Assembly: GCA_964372035.1 (NCBI GenBank)
Contig: CAYJPK010000004.1
Span: 1 to 51,486 of the forward strand
DNA length: 51,486 nucleotides
Direction: 5' to 3'
From: CAYJPK01 sp964372035
GTDB lineage: Bacteria; Desulfobacterota; Desulfovibrionia; Desulfovibrionales; Desulfovibrionaceae
Numbering within the stretch: the stretch's first letter is position 1; every line of letters begins with the position of its first letter. A program made the position numbers and the translations under genes. The notes beneath the pieces are model-generated. The model had not been told where the DNA came from and made no database searches. It was given only the letters and a program-made list of their open reading frames with translations. Below are positions 33,983-42,561 of this stretch, piece by piece.

Positions 33983-35862
33983 TAATTTAACCCTTGAGCT
34001 GGCTGTTGTGCATTTGAAATGCCATTTGTTTGTGCTTGCAATTCTTTTTGTTTTTCAGCAAGTATTTGCTCTTCGTCAATTTCTTTACCAAAAATCAAAT
34101 CATAAACTTGCTTTACAAGAGGACCGGCAACAGAACTACCGCCACCGCCATGCTCAATCATCGCCACAACTACAAGTCGCTGCGTGCCTTTAATGCCATA
34201 TGATGCCATCCAAGCATGGTCACGTTCAAAATATTTCATTTCTTCAGTTTTTAAGCGTCTTTCTCCGTCCATACGGAGTTTAACCACTTGAGCTGTTCCG
34301 GTTTTTCCGCCTATAACCATATCTTTTCGACCTAAAACCCTTGCTGTACCACGTTGATTCTCAACTGTTTCTTGCATTGCTTTTAACACAAAATTTCGTG
34401 ATTTTTCGCTCATTGGTGTTTCGTTACGAATTATAGTTGGCTTATTTAAAAGAACTTGTGGCTCAAGGATTTTTCCACCATTTAACAAGGAACTAACAAA
34501 AACAGCGACCTGTAAAGGAGTTGCTAAGGTATATCCTTGACCTATTGAGGCATGTAAAGTTTCGCCCAAGTGCCATTTGTCGTTAAAGCGTTTTCTTTTC
34601 CACTCTCGAGAAGGGACAAGCCCACCTTTTTCATAAGGTAACTCAATGCCGGTACTTTTCCCAAAGCCACTAGCACTAGCAAATTCAGCTATGGCATCAA
34701 TACCAACTTTTTGACTAACTTCATAGAAATATACATCGCAAGAATGAACTAAAGCTTGCTCTAAATCAACCTTTCCATGCCCACCTTTGCGCCAGCATCT
34801 AAATTTTTGATTTCCAAGTTTAGTTTCACCACCACAAAAAACTTCTTCTTTTGGATTAATGCCTTTTTCTAGAAATAATCCAGCCATCATCAACTTCCAA
34901 ACAGAGCCAGGAGGGTATGTACTTTGTATGCCTCTGTTTTGTAGCGGAAATTTAGGATTATCTCTAATTGTAATCCAATTCTTGTGGCTTAGCCCTGTAG
35001 TAAATAAATTATTGTCATACGCAGGAGTTGTTACAATAGAGAGAATTTTTCCTGTATCAGGATTCATAACGACAACGCTACCTGTTTGCTCACCTAAAAT
35101 ATCAACAATACCATTTTGTATAGTAGCATCAATAGCCAGTTGAACATTTGTACCAGGAGCTGGGCGTTCTATGATCTGTCTGCCAAGCTCGCGCCCAATA
35201 ACATCAACATCAACGGAATGTAACCCTTTTTGTCCTCTAAGAGTATCTTCAAGGACAAGCTCTAAACCTTGTTTGCCAACAGTATCGCCAAGTGAAATCT
35301 TTTTATTTTTTAAATCTTGTTCATTTGCATCAGCTACATAGCCCAAAATATGTGCAAAAGTGTCTTTAAATGGATAAGTTCTTTTAGACTTTGTGACAAT
35401 TTGTAAGCCTGGATATGCAAAGAGATTAGCTTCAATTTTGAGAGCAGTTTCAAGGTCAATATCTGACAATAATAATATAGGTTCAAAGGCCTTTGCTTTC
35501 TTTTTGTCGCTGTTGTATTTTGCTGTAATACGATCAAGAGAAACACCGCTCCAAGCACTTATTTGAGCAAGAGTGGAGGGTATATCCTTACAATCTTCAC
35601 GAATTAGAGTTAAGCCAAATGCCATGCGGTTTTCAGCAAGCATCACACCATTTTTATCTGAAATTACACCACGCAAAGCATATATTTTTTCACTTCTAAG
35701 TCTATTGTTTAAGGATTGTGCTTGATAATCTTCACCTTTATGGACTTGCAAAAACCAAAATCGCAAGATAAAAAGCAAAAAGAACAGTAAAACCGCAATC
35801 TGAAGGCATAAAAGCCTACGTTTACATGGCACATATCCGTCTTGATCAAGCTGTATGTTCAT
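33982..35862 (-). CDS. mrdA: Penicillin-binding protein 2
   Basis: PBP2 is the class B transpeptidase of the elongasome. The 626-residue protein has a short cytoplasmic start, one membrane anchor near residues 17-39, a dimerisation/pedestal domain, and a transpeptidase domain. The catalytic serine lies near residue 319 (PPGSVWKLMM, SxxK), followed by the SxN-type SCD and GGKTGTAQ near residue 520. The C-terminal 40 residues are Gln-rich. It overlaps mreD by 17 bases and rodA by one, so the three are coupled. Confidence 0.96.
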   Translation of the reverse strand: MNIQLDQDGYVPCKRRLLCLQIAVLLFFLLFILRFWFLQVHKGEDYQAQSLNNRLRSEKIYALRGVISDKNGVMLAENRMAFGLTLIREDCKDIPSTLAQISAWSGVSLDRITAKYNSDKKKAKAFEPILLLSDIDLETALKIEANLFAYPGLQIVTKSKRTYPFKDTFAHILGYVADANEQDLKNKKISLGDTVGKQGLELVLEDTLRGQKGLHSVDVDVIGRELGRQIIERPAPGTNVQLAIDATIQNGIVDILGEQTGSVVVMNPDTGKILSIVTTPAYDNNLFTTGLSHKNWITIRDNPKFPLQNRGIQSTYPPGSVWKLMMAGLFLEKGINPKEEVFCGGETKLGNQKFRCWRKGGHGKVDLEQALVHSCDVYFYEVSQKVGIDAIAEFASASGFGKSTGIELPYEKGGLVPSREWKRKRFNDKWHLGETLHASIGQGYTLATPLQVAVFVSSLLNGGKILEPQVLLNKPTIIRNETPMSEKSRNFVLKAMQETVENQRGTARVLGRKDMVIGGKTGTAQVVKLRMDGERRLKTEEMKYFERDHAWMASYGIKGTQRLVVVAMIEHGGGGSSVAGPLVKQVYDLIFGKEIDEEQILAEKQKELQAQTNGISNAQQPAQGLN

Positions 35863-36319
35863 AACGTGTTACCAATATATTGCGGGTGAAATTAGTTATA
35901 CTCCACGCTAAAGTAATGATGATTACTTGTAAAATTCCCTCATCAACTAGCCGTGGTAAATCAATTTGTGCATCTTGTAGCATAGCAAAAAAATGAATAA
36001 TGGCGACATGAGCAACGCCCATACAAGTACTTACCATGAACATAAAAAAGGTGTTTTCGACTTCAAATAAAAATCTGCCAATGACAAAAATTAATATAAC
36101 GCAAAAGTACCAAACAATAGAAGCCCCAAAGAGCATAGAGCCGCTACCTTCTTGAATTAGTATAATTAAAGGGAGTACCCAGGCGATTTGGATAAAGTTT
36201 TTTTCTTGCATTGAGATTAAAAGCCCAATAACAAGAACATCAATACCTGAGATTAAATTCTGTATGCTCACGCAAATACAAAAAAATAATGCCCACCATA
36301 AAGTATTGTGAAGTTTCAT
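35846..36319 (-). CDS. mreD: Rod shape-determining protein MreD
   Basis: MreD is a small integral membrane protein of the elongasome. The 157-residue protein has about five hydrophobic segments and few charged residues. Its sequence is weakly conserved, so the call rests on size, hydropathy and position between mreC and mrdA. It overlaps mrdA by 17 bases; the gap to mreC is 43 bases. Confidence 0.85.
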   Translation of the reverse strand: MKLHNTLWWALFFCICVSIQNLISGIDVLVIGLLISMQEKNFIQIAWVLPLIILIQEGSGSMLFGASIVWYFCVILIFVIGRFLFEVENTFFMFMVSTCMGVAHVAIIHFFAMLQDAQIDLPRLVDEGILQVIIITLAWSITNFTRNILVTRYEHTA

Positions 36320-36362
36320 ATTTCAATACCGTTATCTACATGTCTAAGTAAAAATTATAATT

Positions 36363-37187
36363 TTAATTTGCACTAGGTCGTTCAAGCAAAAGAACTTCCT
36401 CTAAACGGTTAAAGTCAACCAAGGGACTTGCCTTAACACTAATAAAATTAACTGCAGGGTCACGCTCAATATTCGTAACCTTTGCAACAGGAACACCTTT
36501 AGGGAAAATATCATCAAGCCCAGATGTAATAAGTATTTCGCCTTCTTTGATGTCGCTATCAACAGGCACAAAGCGAAGTTCTAGTTCTTTAGTAATACCA
36601 GCACCAGCCAAAATAGCTTGAGTGCGTGATTCTTGACCAAGTACGGCAATTCTTGAGCCTGGATCTAGTATTAAAAGAGCAGTTGAAGTGCTTGGTCCAG
36701 CTCTAAGTATTCGCCCAACAAGACCATCAGCAATAACAATAGGTGAGTTTGGCACAGCACCTTGCAAATAACCTCGTGCAAGAGTAATAGTTTCTAAAGC
36801 GGCATTTATGCCAATTCTTCCACTAATTACTCTTGCTGCCATAGGTTCCCACGCTTTAGGTGGGGTAAAAGAAAGTAATTCTTGTAAACGCTTAAGCTCT
36901 GCTCTTTCCTCATCAGCTAAGATAAGACGATTTTGCAAGGCTGTAAGCTCTTTTCGTAACTGGTCATTTTCTTCACGCACATCAACTAAATCAATGTAAT
37001 GACTCCACGTGTTTTTTATACCTTGTCGAACATTGTCGGTACTTCTTAAAATAATTCCAACAAATTCAAGCCCAGTATGTTCTGCCAGCCCGTCTAAAAC
37101 ACCAGAGGATCTATTCCAACTATACAAGCCTAGAAATAAAAGAACAATGGCAATAGGTAAAACAATTATAAAGCGTTTTGGCCACAT
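36363..37187 (-). CDS. mreC: Rod shape-determining protein MreC
   Basis: MreC is a bitopic periplasmic scaffold of the elongasome. The 274-residue protein has one N-terminal membrane anchor (residues 6-24), a coiled coil near 72-105 (REENDQLRKELTALQNRL), and the double beta-barrel with ARVISGRIGINA, IVIADGLVGRI near 152-162 and ILITSGLDDIFPKGVPVAKV near 227-246. The start overlaps the mreB stop by one base. Confidence 0.95.
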   Translation of the reverse strand: MWPKRFIIVLPIAIVLLFLGLYSWNRSSGVLDGLAEHTGLEFVGIILRSTDNVRQGIKNTWSHYIDLVDVREENDQLRKELTALQNRLILADEERAELKRLQELLSFTPPKAWEPMAARVISGRIGINAALETITLARGYLQGAVPNSPIVIADGLVGRILRAGPSTSTALLILDPGSRIAVLGQESRTQAILAGAGITKELELRFVPVDSDIKEGEILITSGLDDIFPKGVPVAKVTNIERDPAVNFISVKASPLVDFNRLEEVLLLERPSAN

Positions 37188-38227
37188 TAGCTGCTACAAA
37201 CATCATGTAAATCACTGATATTATCAAGCGCCATACCAGTTCCCATAACAACAGTTGAAAGAGGATCTTCCACAACTATAATTGGTAGTGAGGTTTCTTC
37301 TCTAAGCAACTGGTCTAAACCTTTAAGTAGCGCACCACCGCCAGTTAAAACAATACCACGATCAACAATGTCTGCTGCAAGTTCAGGTGGAGTTTGCTCA
37401 AGGGCAACACGCACAGCTTGAACAATGCTATCAACTTGTTCAGAAATTGCCTTACGGACTTCTTCAGAAGTAATAATGATATTTTGCGGAATACCTGTAA
37501 CTAAATCACGACCACGAACTTCGATTTGTTGTTCTGGATCCATTGGATAAGCAGAAGCAATCTTAATCTTGATTTCTTCAGCAGAAGATTCACCAATGAG
37601 CATATTATATTTACGCTTTACATGTGTCATGATGGCTTCGTCCATTTTATCGCCGCCAACACGCACTGATTTTGAATAAACAACACCAGAAAGAGAAATA
37701 ACAGCAACTTCAGTTGTACCACCACCAATATCAACAACCATATTTGAAGTAGGTTCATGAATTGGAAGCTTAGCACCGATTGCAGCTGCCATAGGCTCTT
37801 CAATTAAATAAACTTCTCTAGCTCCAGCACTTTGAGCAGATTCTTTAACAGCTCTTTTTTCTACTTGTGTAATCCCTGTAGGCACACAAATCATAATTCT
37901 AGGGCGAACTAAGCGACGAGAATTGTGAACTTTTGAAATAAAATATCTAAGCATTGCTTCTGTAATTTCAAAATCAGCAATAACACCATCTTTCATTGGA
38001 CGGATAGCTTGGATATTACCTGGTGTTTTACCAAGCATTCTCTTTGCATCAGTTCCAACCGCAAGAACAACATTATTGCCACGATTATCTTTTTTTACAG
38101 CAACAACAGAAGGTTCGCGAAGCACAATGCCACGACCTTTAACATAAACACAAGTATTTGCTGTTCCTAAATCAATAGCTAAATCATTTGAAAACATTCC
38201 AAGAAAGAAATCGATCATCTTTGCCAT
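37187..38227 (-). CDS. mreB: Rod shape-determining protein MreB
   Basis: MreB is the actin-like filament protein that guides peptidoglycan synthesis in elongating cells. The 346-residue protein has the actin-fold phosphate loops LAIDLGTANTCVYV near residue 16-29 and VVDIGGGTTEVAVISL near 166-181, and GIVLTGGGALLKG near 295-307. The ATG at 38227 is used; the ATG nine bases later (38218) is an alternative. It heads the cell-shape operon and probably the whole 11.6-kb cluster into ATP synthase. A promoter candidate with an A-tract upstream region lies 70-100 bases before it. Confidence 0.97.
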   Translation of the reverse strand: MAKMIDFFLGMFSNDLAIDLGTANTCVYVKGRGIVLREPSVVAVKKDNRGNNVVLAVGTDAKRMLGKTPGNIQAIRPMKDGVIADFEITEAMLRYFISKVHNSRRLVRPRIMICVPTGITQVEKRAVKESAQSAGAREVYLIEEPMAAAIGAKLPIHEPTSNMVVDIGGGTTEVAVISLSGVVYSKSVRVGGDKMDEAIMTHVKRKYNMLIGESSAEEIKIKIASAYPMDPEQQIEVRGRDLVTGIPQNIIITSEEVRKAISEQVDSIVQAVRVALEQTPPELAADIVDRGIVLTGGGALLKGLDQLLREETSLPIIVVEDPLSTVVMGTGMALDNISDLHDVCSS

Positions 38228-38630
38228 ATATTTTGCTCACCCAATAAAATTTTATATGCTTTTTGGCTCTTAAAACAAGGCTCAAAGCTCAAGCCCTTAG
38301 TTTTGGCTAATTTTTGCAATATGTCAACTGAAAAAAACAAAAAAAACGGTAAAGATTTTTTTACTAAAAAAAACTTCAAAAAAATAATAATGATTAAAAA
38401 AATGCTTAACTCATTTATTTTTAAAGAAAAAAAAATAGAATTTAAAAAAAAGTAGAAAAATATCAAGTAAAAATACTTGTTTTATATTTATATTTCCGTT
38501 AAATAATCTTTTCTAGGCTTGCAAAGCTTACGCTGTGTTTGTTACTTTTGCTTAATGTTCTAGTAAATGTAAAAAGCCTTGCAATGAGTCAAATTATTGA
38601 ATAAACTTAAAGAAAAATACAGTAAACTAT
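38228..38630. other. Non-coding A-tract-rich stretch between mreB and the divergent hypothetical gene
   Basis: About 400 bases without a convincing gene. An 83-codon minus-strand frame (38215-38466) is only Phe/Leu/Ile/Lys from homopolymer runs, overlaps mreB and spans the promoter candidate, so I reject it. The region holds that promoter, a dense series of A-tracts (38331-38460), a palindrome CAAGTA-AAAA-TACTTG (38464-38479), and a weak plus-strand promoter candidate TTGCAA-17-TAAACT (38579-38607) for the gene at 38631. Confidence 0.55.
38299..38327 (-). promoter_or_regulatory. Candidate promoter of the mreB cluster
   Basis: On the minus strand, a perfect TTGACA (38327-38322), 17 bases, then AAAACT (38304-38299), which is a poor -10. 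Directly upstream (38331-38460) lie many runs of six to nine A/T that would act as an UP element and bend the DNA. Confidence 0.45.
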
Positions 38631-39098
38631 ATGAATAGCATATTAAAAACTGCATATACCACAGAAGAAGTTGTGGACAATTTTGAAGCGCTACTTGATC
38701 AGATGGATTTTAAGACTGAACTTGAGATGCTTGGCATTGGACGTATTCGCTTTAGGCTACGTCGCCAAGTTGTAGAGGAATGTACTTTTTTGATTGTCGG
38801 GTTATGGTATCTTGCTCTTTTGCGCTCTTTTCCTCAAACTTGTGATGAAATTTTAGCTGAATTTGTATCTAGAAAGACGAGTGCAGCCAAAGAGGGTAAG
38901 GACAAAGAAGCATATACTACCGCTTTATATGATTATGTTACTCGCTTAAAGCAAAATGGCGATGCAGACTTTACTGAAATAGCTACATATTTCTTACGCT
39001 TAATTAAAGTTAATGCGAATGATGTTAAATCACTCACACTTCGTATTGCTTTACATATTCGCAATCAATATACCTTGATTTTCGATAGGCTTATTTAA
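38631..39098 (+). CDS. Hypothetical protein, helical, in operon with a glycosyltransferase
   Basis: I do not recognise this 155-residue protein. It has no signal peptide. Residues 40-52 are strongly basic (RIRFRLRRQ) and the segment near 55-68 (FLIVGLWYLALLRSF) is hydrophobic, but it is interrupted by charges, so a soluble all-helical fold is more likely than a membrane one. The start has no good ribosome binding site; a weak promoter TTGCAA-17-TAAACT precedes it. Its stop overlaps the start of the glycosyltransferase gene by one base, so it is a real, coupled gene in all likelihood. Confidence 0.7.
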   Translation: MNSILKTAYTTEEVVDNFEALLDQMDFKTELEMLGIGRIRFRLRRQVVEECTFLIVGLWYLALLRSFPQTCDEILAEFVSRKTSAAKEGKDKEAYTTALYDYVTRLKQNGDADFTEIATYFLRLIKVNANDVKSLTLRIALHIRNQYTLIFDRLI

Positions 39099-40147
39099 TG
39101 CGCATTATTGTTATTAGTTCTTCTGAAACAAGAAGCGGTGGTACTCGCCAAGCAGTATATCAATTTATTGAATTGTTGCGTAGAGGGCATGAAGTTTTTT
39201 TGTGCTTGCCTGAAAATTCTTCTATGCTTGAACTTTTGCAGGAATATGCCAACAATATTGTAAAACTGCCGACTGATAAAAAAATGTGGCGCAAAGAAGT
39301 TGAAAAACTTCTTGATGTAGATGGAAAAATTATTGTCCATGCGTTTCATAATAAGTGCGTGAAACTAGTCGCTTTGTGGTCTTTTGTTTGGAAGTACATT
39401 GAAAAGCGCAACACGGTTTGCGTTGCACATCGTGGTGTAATTTATCGCCCTGGTAATCCGCTACCGTATTTATGTCCAAGTATGCAAGCCTTTATTCCTA
39501 ATTCACAGGCTTGTGCCAACACCTTAAAATTTTATTGCTTACCATCAAAAATAAAGATGATTAATAATGGTGTTCCGGCTAAAAGATTAGAAATCACTCG
39601 AGATAAGCAAGAGTTAAAAAAAGAACTTAAATTAGATGAATCTTTTGTTTTTGTAAGTATTGGCAATGACAACCTAGCTAAGGGTGGAGATATATTGCTT
39701 AGGGCTTTTGCAAAACTAAAAAATCCTGCCAAGCTTTTATTAGTTGGATATACAAAGGAAAAATGGCAAGCTTTAAGCGATGAACTTGGCATTAGTGACA
39801 AGCTAATATTTGCTGGAAGACAAGAAAATGTAAGCAACTATTTGCAACTTGGCGATGTGTTTGTTTTTCCTTCTCGGCATATGGATTCTGCGCCAAATAC
39901 AGTTTTAGAGGCAATTTGCTTAGGGCTTGCTGTTATTGCTTCAAGAATTGGGGGCGTGCCTGAATTTGTTCAAGATAACGGCATATTATTTCCCGTTGAT
40001 GACGAGCCTGCTTTAACTTTAGCTATGCAGAGCATGTGTGAGAGTAAAAACTTAACGCAAATGGCTGCTAAAAGTTTAGAATATTCAAAAAAATATAGCA
40101 TCACAAATAGATGTGATGAACTTGAAAAACTATATAACAGTTTATAA
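39098..40147 (+). CDS. Glycosyltransferase family 4 protein
   Basis: This 349-residue retaining GT-B glycosyltransferase probably acts on an envelope glycan. The N-terminal part begins MRIIVISSSETRSGGTRQAV; the donor domain has FVSIGNDNLAKGGDILLRAF near residue 185, KLIFAGRQENV near 235, and SAPNTVLEAICLGLAVIAS near 264-282, which holds the second glutamate of the GT4 signature. It is coupled to the hypothetical gene before it (one-base overlap) and 17 bases before psd. Which acceptor it uses is unknown; closeness to phospholipid genes is suggestive only. Confidence 0.85.
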   Translation: MRIIVISSSETRSGGTRQAVYQFIELLRRGHEVFLCLPENSSMLELLQEYANNIVKLPTDKKMWRKEVEKLLDVDGKIIVHAFHNKCVKLVALWSFVWKYIEKRNTVCVAHRGVIYRPGNPLPYLCPSMQAFIPNSQACANTLKFYCLPSKIKMINNGVPAKRLEITRDKQELKKELKLDESFVFVSIGNDNLAKGGDILLRAFAKLKNPAKLLLVGYTKEKWQALSDELGISDKLIFAGRQENVSNYLQLGDVFVFPSRHMDSAPNTVLEAICLGLAVIASRIGGVPEFVQDNGILFPVDDEPALTLAMQSMCESKNLTQMAAKSLEYSKKYSITNRCDELEKLYNSL

Positions 40148-40164
40148 CATATGGAGATTTGAAC

Positions 40165-40815
40165 ATGCGTAAAGCTTCGATTGATGTTGCGTATGAGGGC
40201 GTACCCTTTATTTTCTTTTTTGCCCTTACGACTATTGTTTTTGCCCTTTTAGATTTAGAATTTTTAGCTTATGTTGGTTTAATATTAACAGGTTTTGCAA
40301 TTTATTTTTTTCGTGACCCTGAACGTTTTATTCCAAAAGATGAGAATGTTGCAGTTAGCCCTGCTGATGGAAAAATTATTAAAATCAGCACTATGAAAGA
40401 TCCTTTTACTGGCGAAGACAAAACTTGTGTCTGTATTTTCATGAATGTTTTTAATGTTCATGTTAATCGTATGCCGTTAAATGCAAAGATTGATGAAATT
40501 AAATATTTTGGTGGTAAATTCTTTAATGCATCACTAGACAAAGCTTCTACTGATAATGAGCGTTGTGCGTATTCCTTAGTTGATAATGATGATAACAAGT
40601 GGAGTATGGTACAAATAGCTGGACTTATTGCAAGACGTATTGTTTGTCGTGCTGAAGAAAATGATGAGCTTGTACGAGGTGAGCGTTTTGGCTTAATTCG
40701 TTTTGGTTCTCGTGTAGATGTTTATTTACCGGAAAGTTATAGTCCAAGTGTTAGGGTTGGTGAGCATGTTGTTGCAGGAGAAAGCATAATTGCTAAAAAA
40801 AATGAGGCAGTATGA
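40165..40815 (+). CDS. psd: Phosphatidylserine decarboxylase (short proenzyme type)
   Basis: Psd decarboxylates phosphatidylserine to phosphatidylethanolamine at the inner membrane after self-cleavage to form a pyruvoyl group. The 216-residue protein belongs to the short (archaeal-like) type: two membrane segments near residues 14-50, YFFRDPERFIP, SPADGKI near 66-72, MNVFNVHVNRMP near residue 94, and the cleavage site with Gly-Ser in RFGSRVDVYLP near residue 178. I use the ATG at 40165 with GGAG eight bases before; an upstream TTG is unnecessary. The end overlaps pssA by four bases. Confidence 0.94.
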   Translation: MRKASIDVAYEGVPFIFFFALTTIVFALLDLEFLAYVGLILTGFAIYFFRDPERFIPKDENVAVSPADGKIIKISTMKDPFTGEDKTCVCIFMNVFNVHVNRMPLNAKIDEIKYFGGKFFNASLDKASTDNERCAYSLVDNDDNKWSMVQIAGLIARRIVCRAEENDELVRGERFGLIRFGSRVDVYLPESYSPSVRVGEHVVAGESIIAKKNEAV

Positions 40816-41600
40816 TTAAAAATAAAAATGTAGCTCGTGGTGTCTATATTTTACCAAATATGTTCACTGCAGCTAGTTTGTTTTGTGGCTTTTTTGGCGT
40901 TATCAAAGCATCACAAGGTGACATAGTGGCTTGTGCAGTAGCTATTTTAATCAGTGCTGTTTTAGATGGACTTGATGGCAAGGTTGCTAGATTAACTAAC
41001 ACCGCAAGTGAATTTGGAGTGCAGTTTGATTCCTTAGCTGATTTAGTTGCCTTTGGTGTGGCTCCAGCTTTTATGGTTTGGCAATGGGAGTTGCATTATT
41101 ATGGGCGAATAGGAATGGCGGTGTCATTTTTATTTGTTGCATGTGTTGCTTTACGCTTAGCACGCTTTAACGTTGCTGCAAGCGTTAGCGCAAGCAAGAA
41201 GTTTTTTACGGGTTTGCCTAGTCCTGCAGGTGGATGTGCATTAGCTATTCTCGTATTTTTTTCAGCATATTTACCTAGATTTGTCTTAGCTCATCTCTCA
41301 ACAATTTTGCTTGTAGTCACTACGCTTGTTGGGCTGCTTATGGTTAGCCGTGTGCGCTATTTTGCATTTAAAGAGTATGATTTTGTTAGTGCAAGACCAT
41401 TTCAAACATTAGTTAGTGCAGTTTTAATCTTTATTTTAATTATTGCTAGTCCGAGATTTTTTGGTGGAGTTTTTTGCTTAATTTATCTTGTTTCTGGACC
41501 ATTATATACATATATATATCTGCCAAGAACTAACCGTAATTTGCTTAAGAAAATGGTGCAAAATAATCAGGATAATAAAGCAGAAAATGCAAACCCATAA
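40812..41600 (+). CDS. pssA: CDP-diacylglycerol--serine O-phosphatidyltransferase
   Basis: PssA makes phosphatidylserine from CDP-diacylglycerol and serine in the membrane. The 262-residue protein has about eight membrane segments and the complete CDP-alcohol phosphotransferase motif: DGLDGKVAR near residues 55-63, then GVQFDSLAD with the two further aspartates. It overlaps psd by four bases (ATGA), and the two enzymes act one after the other toward phosphatidylethanolamine. Gene order psd before pssA is common in delta-proteobacterial lineages. Confidence 0.95.
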   Translation: MIKNKNVARGVYILPNMFTAASLFCGFFGVIKASQGDIVACAVAILISAVLDGLDGKVARLTNTASEFGVQFDSLADLVAFGVAPAFMVWQWELHYYGRIGMAVSFLFVACVALRLARFNVAASVSASKKFFTGLPSPAGGCALAILVFFSAYLPRFVLAHLSTILLVVTTLVGLLMVSRVRYFAFKEYDFVSARPFQTLVSAVLIFILIIASPRFFGGVFCLIYLVSGPLYTYIYLPRTNRNLLKKMVQNNQDNKAENANP

Positions 41601-41614
41601 AATTTGATATTTTC

Positions 41615-41643
41615 TTGACCTAGCTATTAATCGGTGTTACAAA
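41615..41643 (+). promoter_or_regulatory. Promoter of the first HpcH/HpaI aldolase gene
   Basis: TTGACC (41615-41620), 17-base spacer, TACAAA (41638-41643), 43 bases before the ATG. Confidence 0.6.
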
Positions 41644-41686
41644 AATTCTAATAGTTTGAAATAAATTTAGTCTTAGGAGTACTGAA

Positions 41687-42442
41687 ATGATATTTAAGGA
41701 AAAAGTAAAAAGCGGTAAAGCCTTACTTGGGCCATTTTTGAATCTCACTAACCCAGCTATTATTGAAATTGCTGGACATGCTGGTTTTGACTATGCGATT
41801 ATTGATACTGAGCATGGTGAAATTGCTGTTGAAATGGCTGTAAACATGGTTCGTGCTGCAAAATTAGCTGGCATTAGCCCTGTTGTTCGTGTTTATAAAA
41901 ATGAGCCTGAATTAATTACTAAAGCTTTAGATATTGGTGCTGAAGCTGTTCAAATTCCACAAATTTGTTCACGTGAAGAAGCCGAAGCAGCAATTCGTTC
42001 TGCTAAATTTGCTCCTGAAGGTTGCAGAGGTTGTAACCGTTTTACACGTGGTGCTGATTATTCCCATATGTCTGGTGCTGATTTCTTCGGTAAATCAAAT
42101 GATACAACTGCAGTAATTTTACAGGTTGAAGGTCAAAAAGGTATGGATAATTTTGAAGACATTATCAGTGTACCTGGTATTGATGTTCTCTTTATTGGAC
42201 CATATGACTTATCAGCTTCGCTTGGTATTCCAGGACAAGTAGACCACCCATTAGTTATGGAAGCAATGGATAAGAGTAAAAAATTAGCTGATAAATATGG
42301 TGTTGCTCTTGGCTTTTTCGTGGATACCGTTGAAGGAGCTATAAAATGGCGTGAGCGTGGTGTTAGATATTTATCAATTGGTGCTGACACTGGCTTTATT
42401 TATAATGCATTTAGACAAACTACTGATGCTTACAACAAATAA
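41687..42442 (+). CDS. HpcH/HpaI family aldolase, first of a tandem pair
   Basis: Class II pyruvate aldolases of this family cleave 2-oxo-3-deoxy or 4-hydroxy-2-oxo acids into pyruvate and an aldehyde, using a divalent metal. The 251-residue protein has DYAIIDTEHGE near residues 30-40 (catalytic His), PVVRVYKNEP near 66-75 (substrate Arg) and metal ligands Glu in ILQVEGQKG and Asp in IGPYDLSASLG near residue 170. AGGAG is eight bases before the ATG. It has its own promoter and terminator. A close paralog follows. Candidate substrates are sugar-acid or aromatic breakdown products; the exact one is not readable. Confidence 0.9.
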   Translation: MIFKEKVKSGKALLGPFLNLTNPAIIEIAGHAGFDYAIIDTEHGEIAVEMAVNMVRAAKLAGISPVVRVYKNEPELITKALDIGAEAVQIPQICSREEAEAAIRSAKFAPEGCRGCNRFTRGADYSHMSGADFFGKSNDTTAVILQVEGQKGMDNFEDIISVPGIDVLFIGPYDLSASLGIPGQVDHPLVMEAMDKSKKLADKYGVALGFFVDTVEGAIKWRERGVRYLSIGADTGFIYNAFRQTTDAYNK

Positions 42443-42462
42443 GTATTAGTTTAAAAACTATA

Positions 42463-42496
42463 AAAAAAAGGCGGTCTTTTAATTCCGCCTTTTTTT
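42463..42496 (+). terminator. Terminator between the two aldolase genes
   Basis: AAAAAAAGGCGG and CCGCCTTTTTTT form a perfect 12-bp stem with a ten-base loop. Confidence 0.92.
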
Positions 42497-42503
42497 GTGA
42501 CTA

Positions 42504-42532
42504 TTGCAAAATTATAAGAACTGTGGTATACA
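42504..42532 (+). promoter_or_regulatory. Promoter of the second HpcH/HpaI aldolase gene
   Basis: TTGCAA (42504-42509), 17-base spacer, TATACA (42527-42532), 29 bases before the ATG at 42562. Confidence 0.6.
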
Positions 42533-42561
42533 TATATAAAAATTAAAAATGGAGTATGAGC

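Noticed and set aside
38215..38466. 83-codon minus-strand frame upstream of mreB
   Set aside because: Composition is only the translation of A/T runs, it overlaps the mreB start and spans a promoter candidate.
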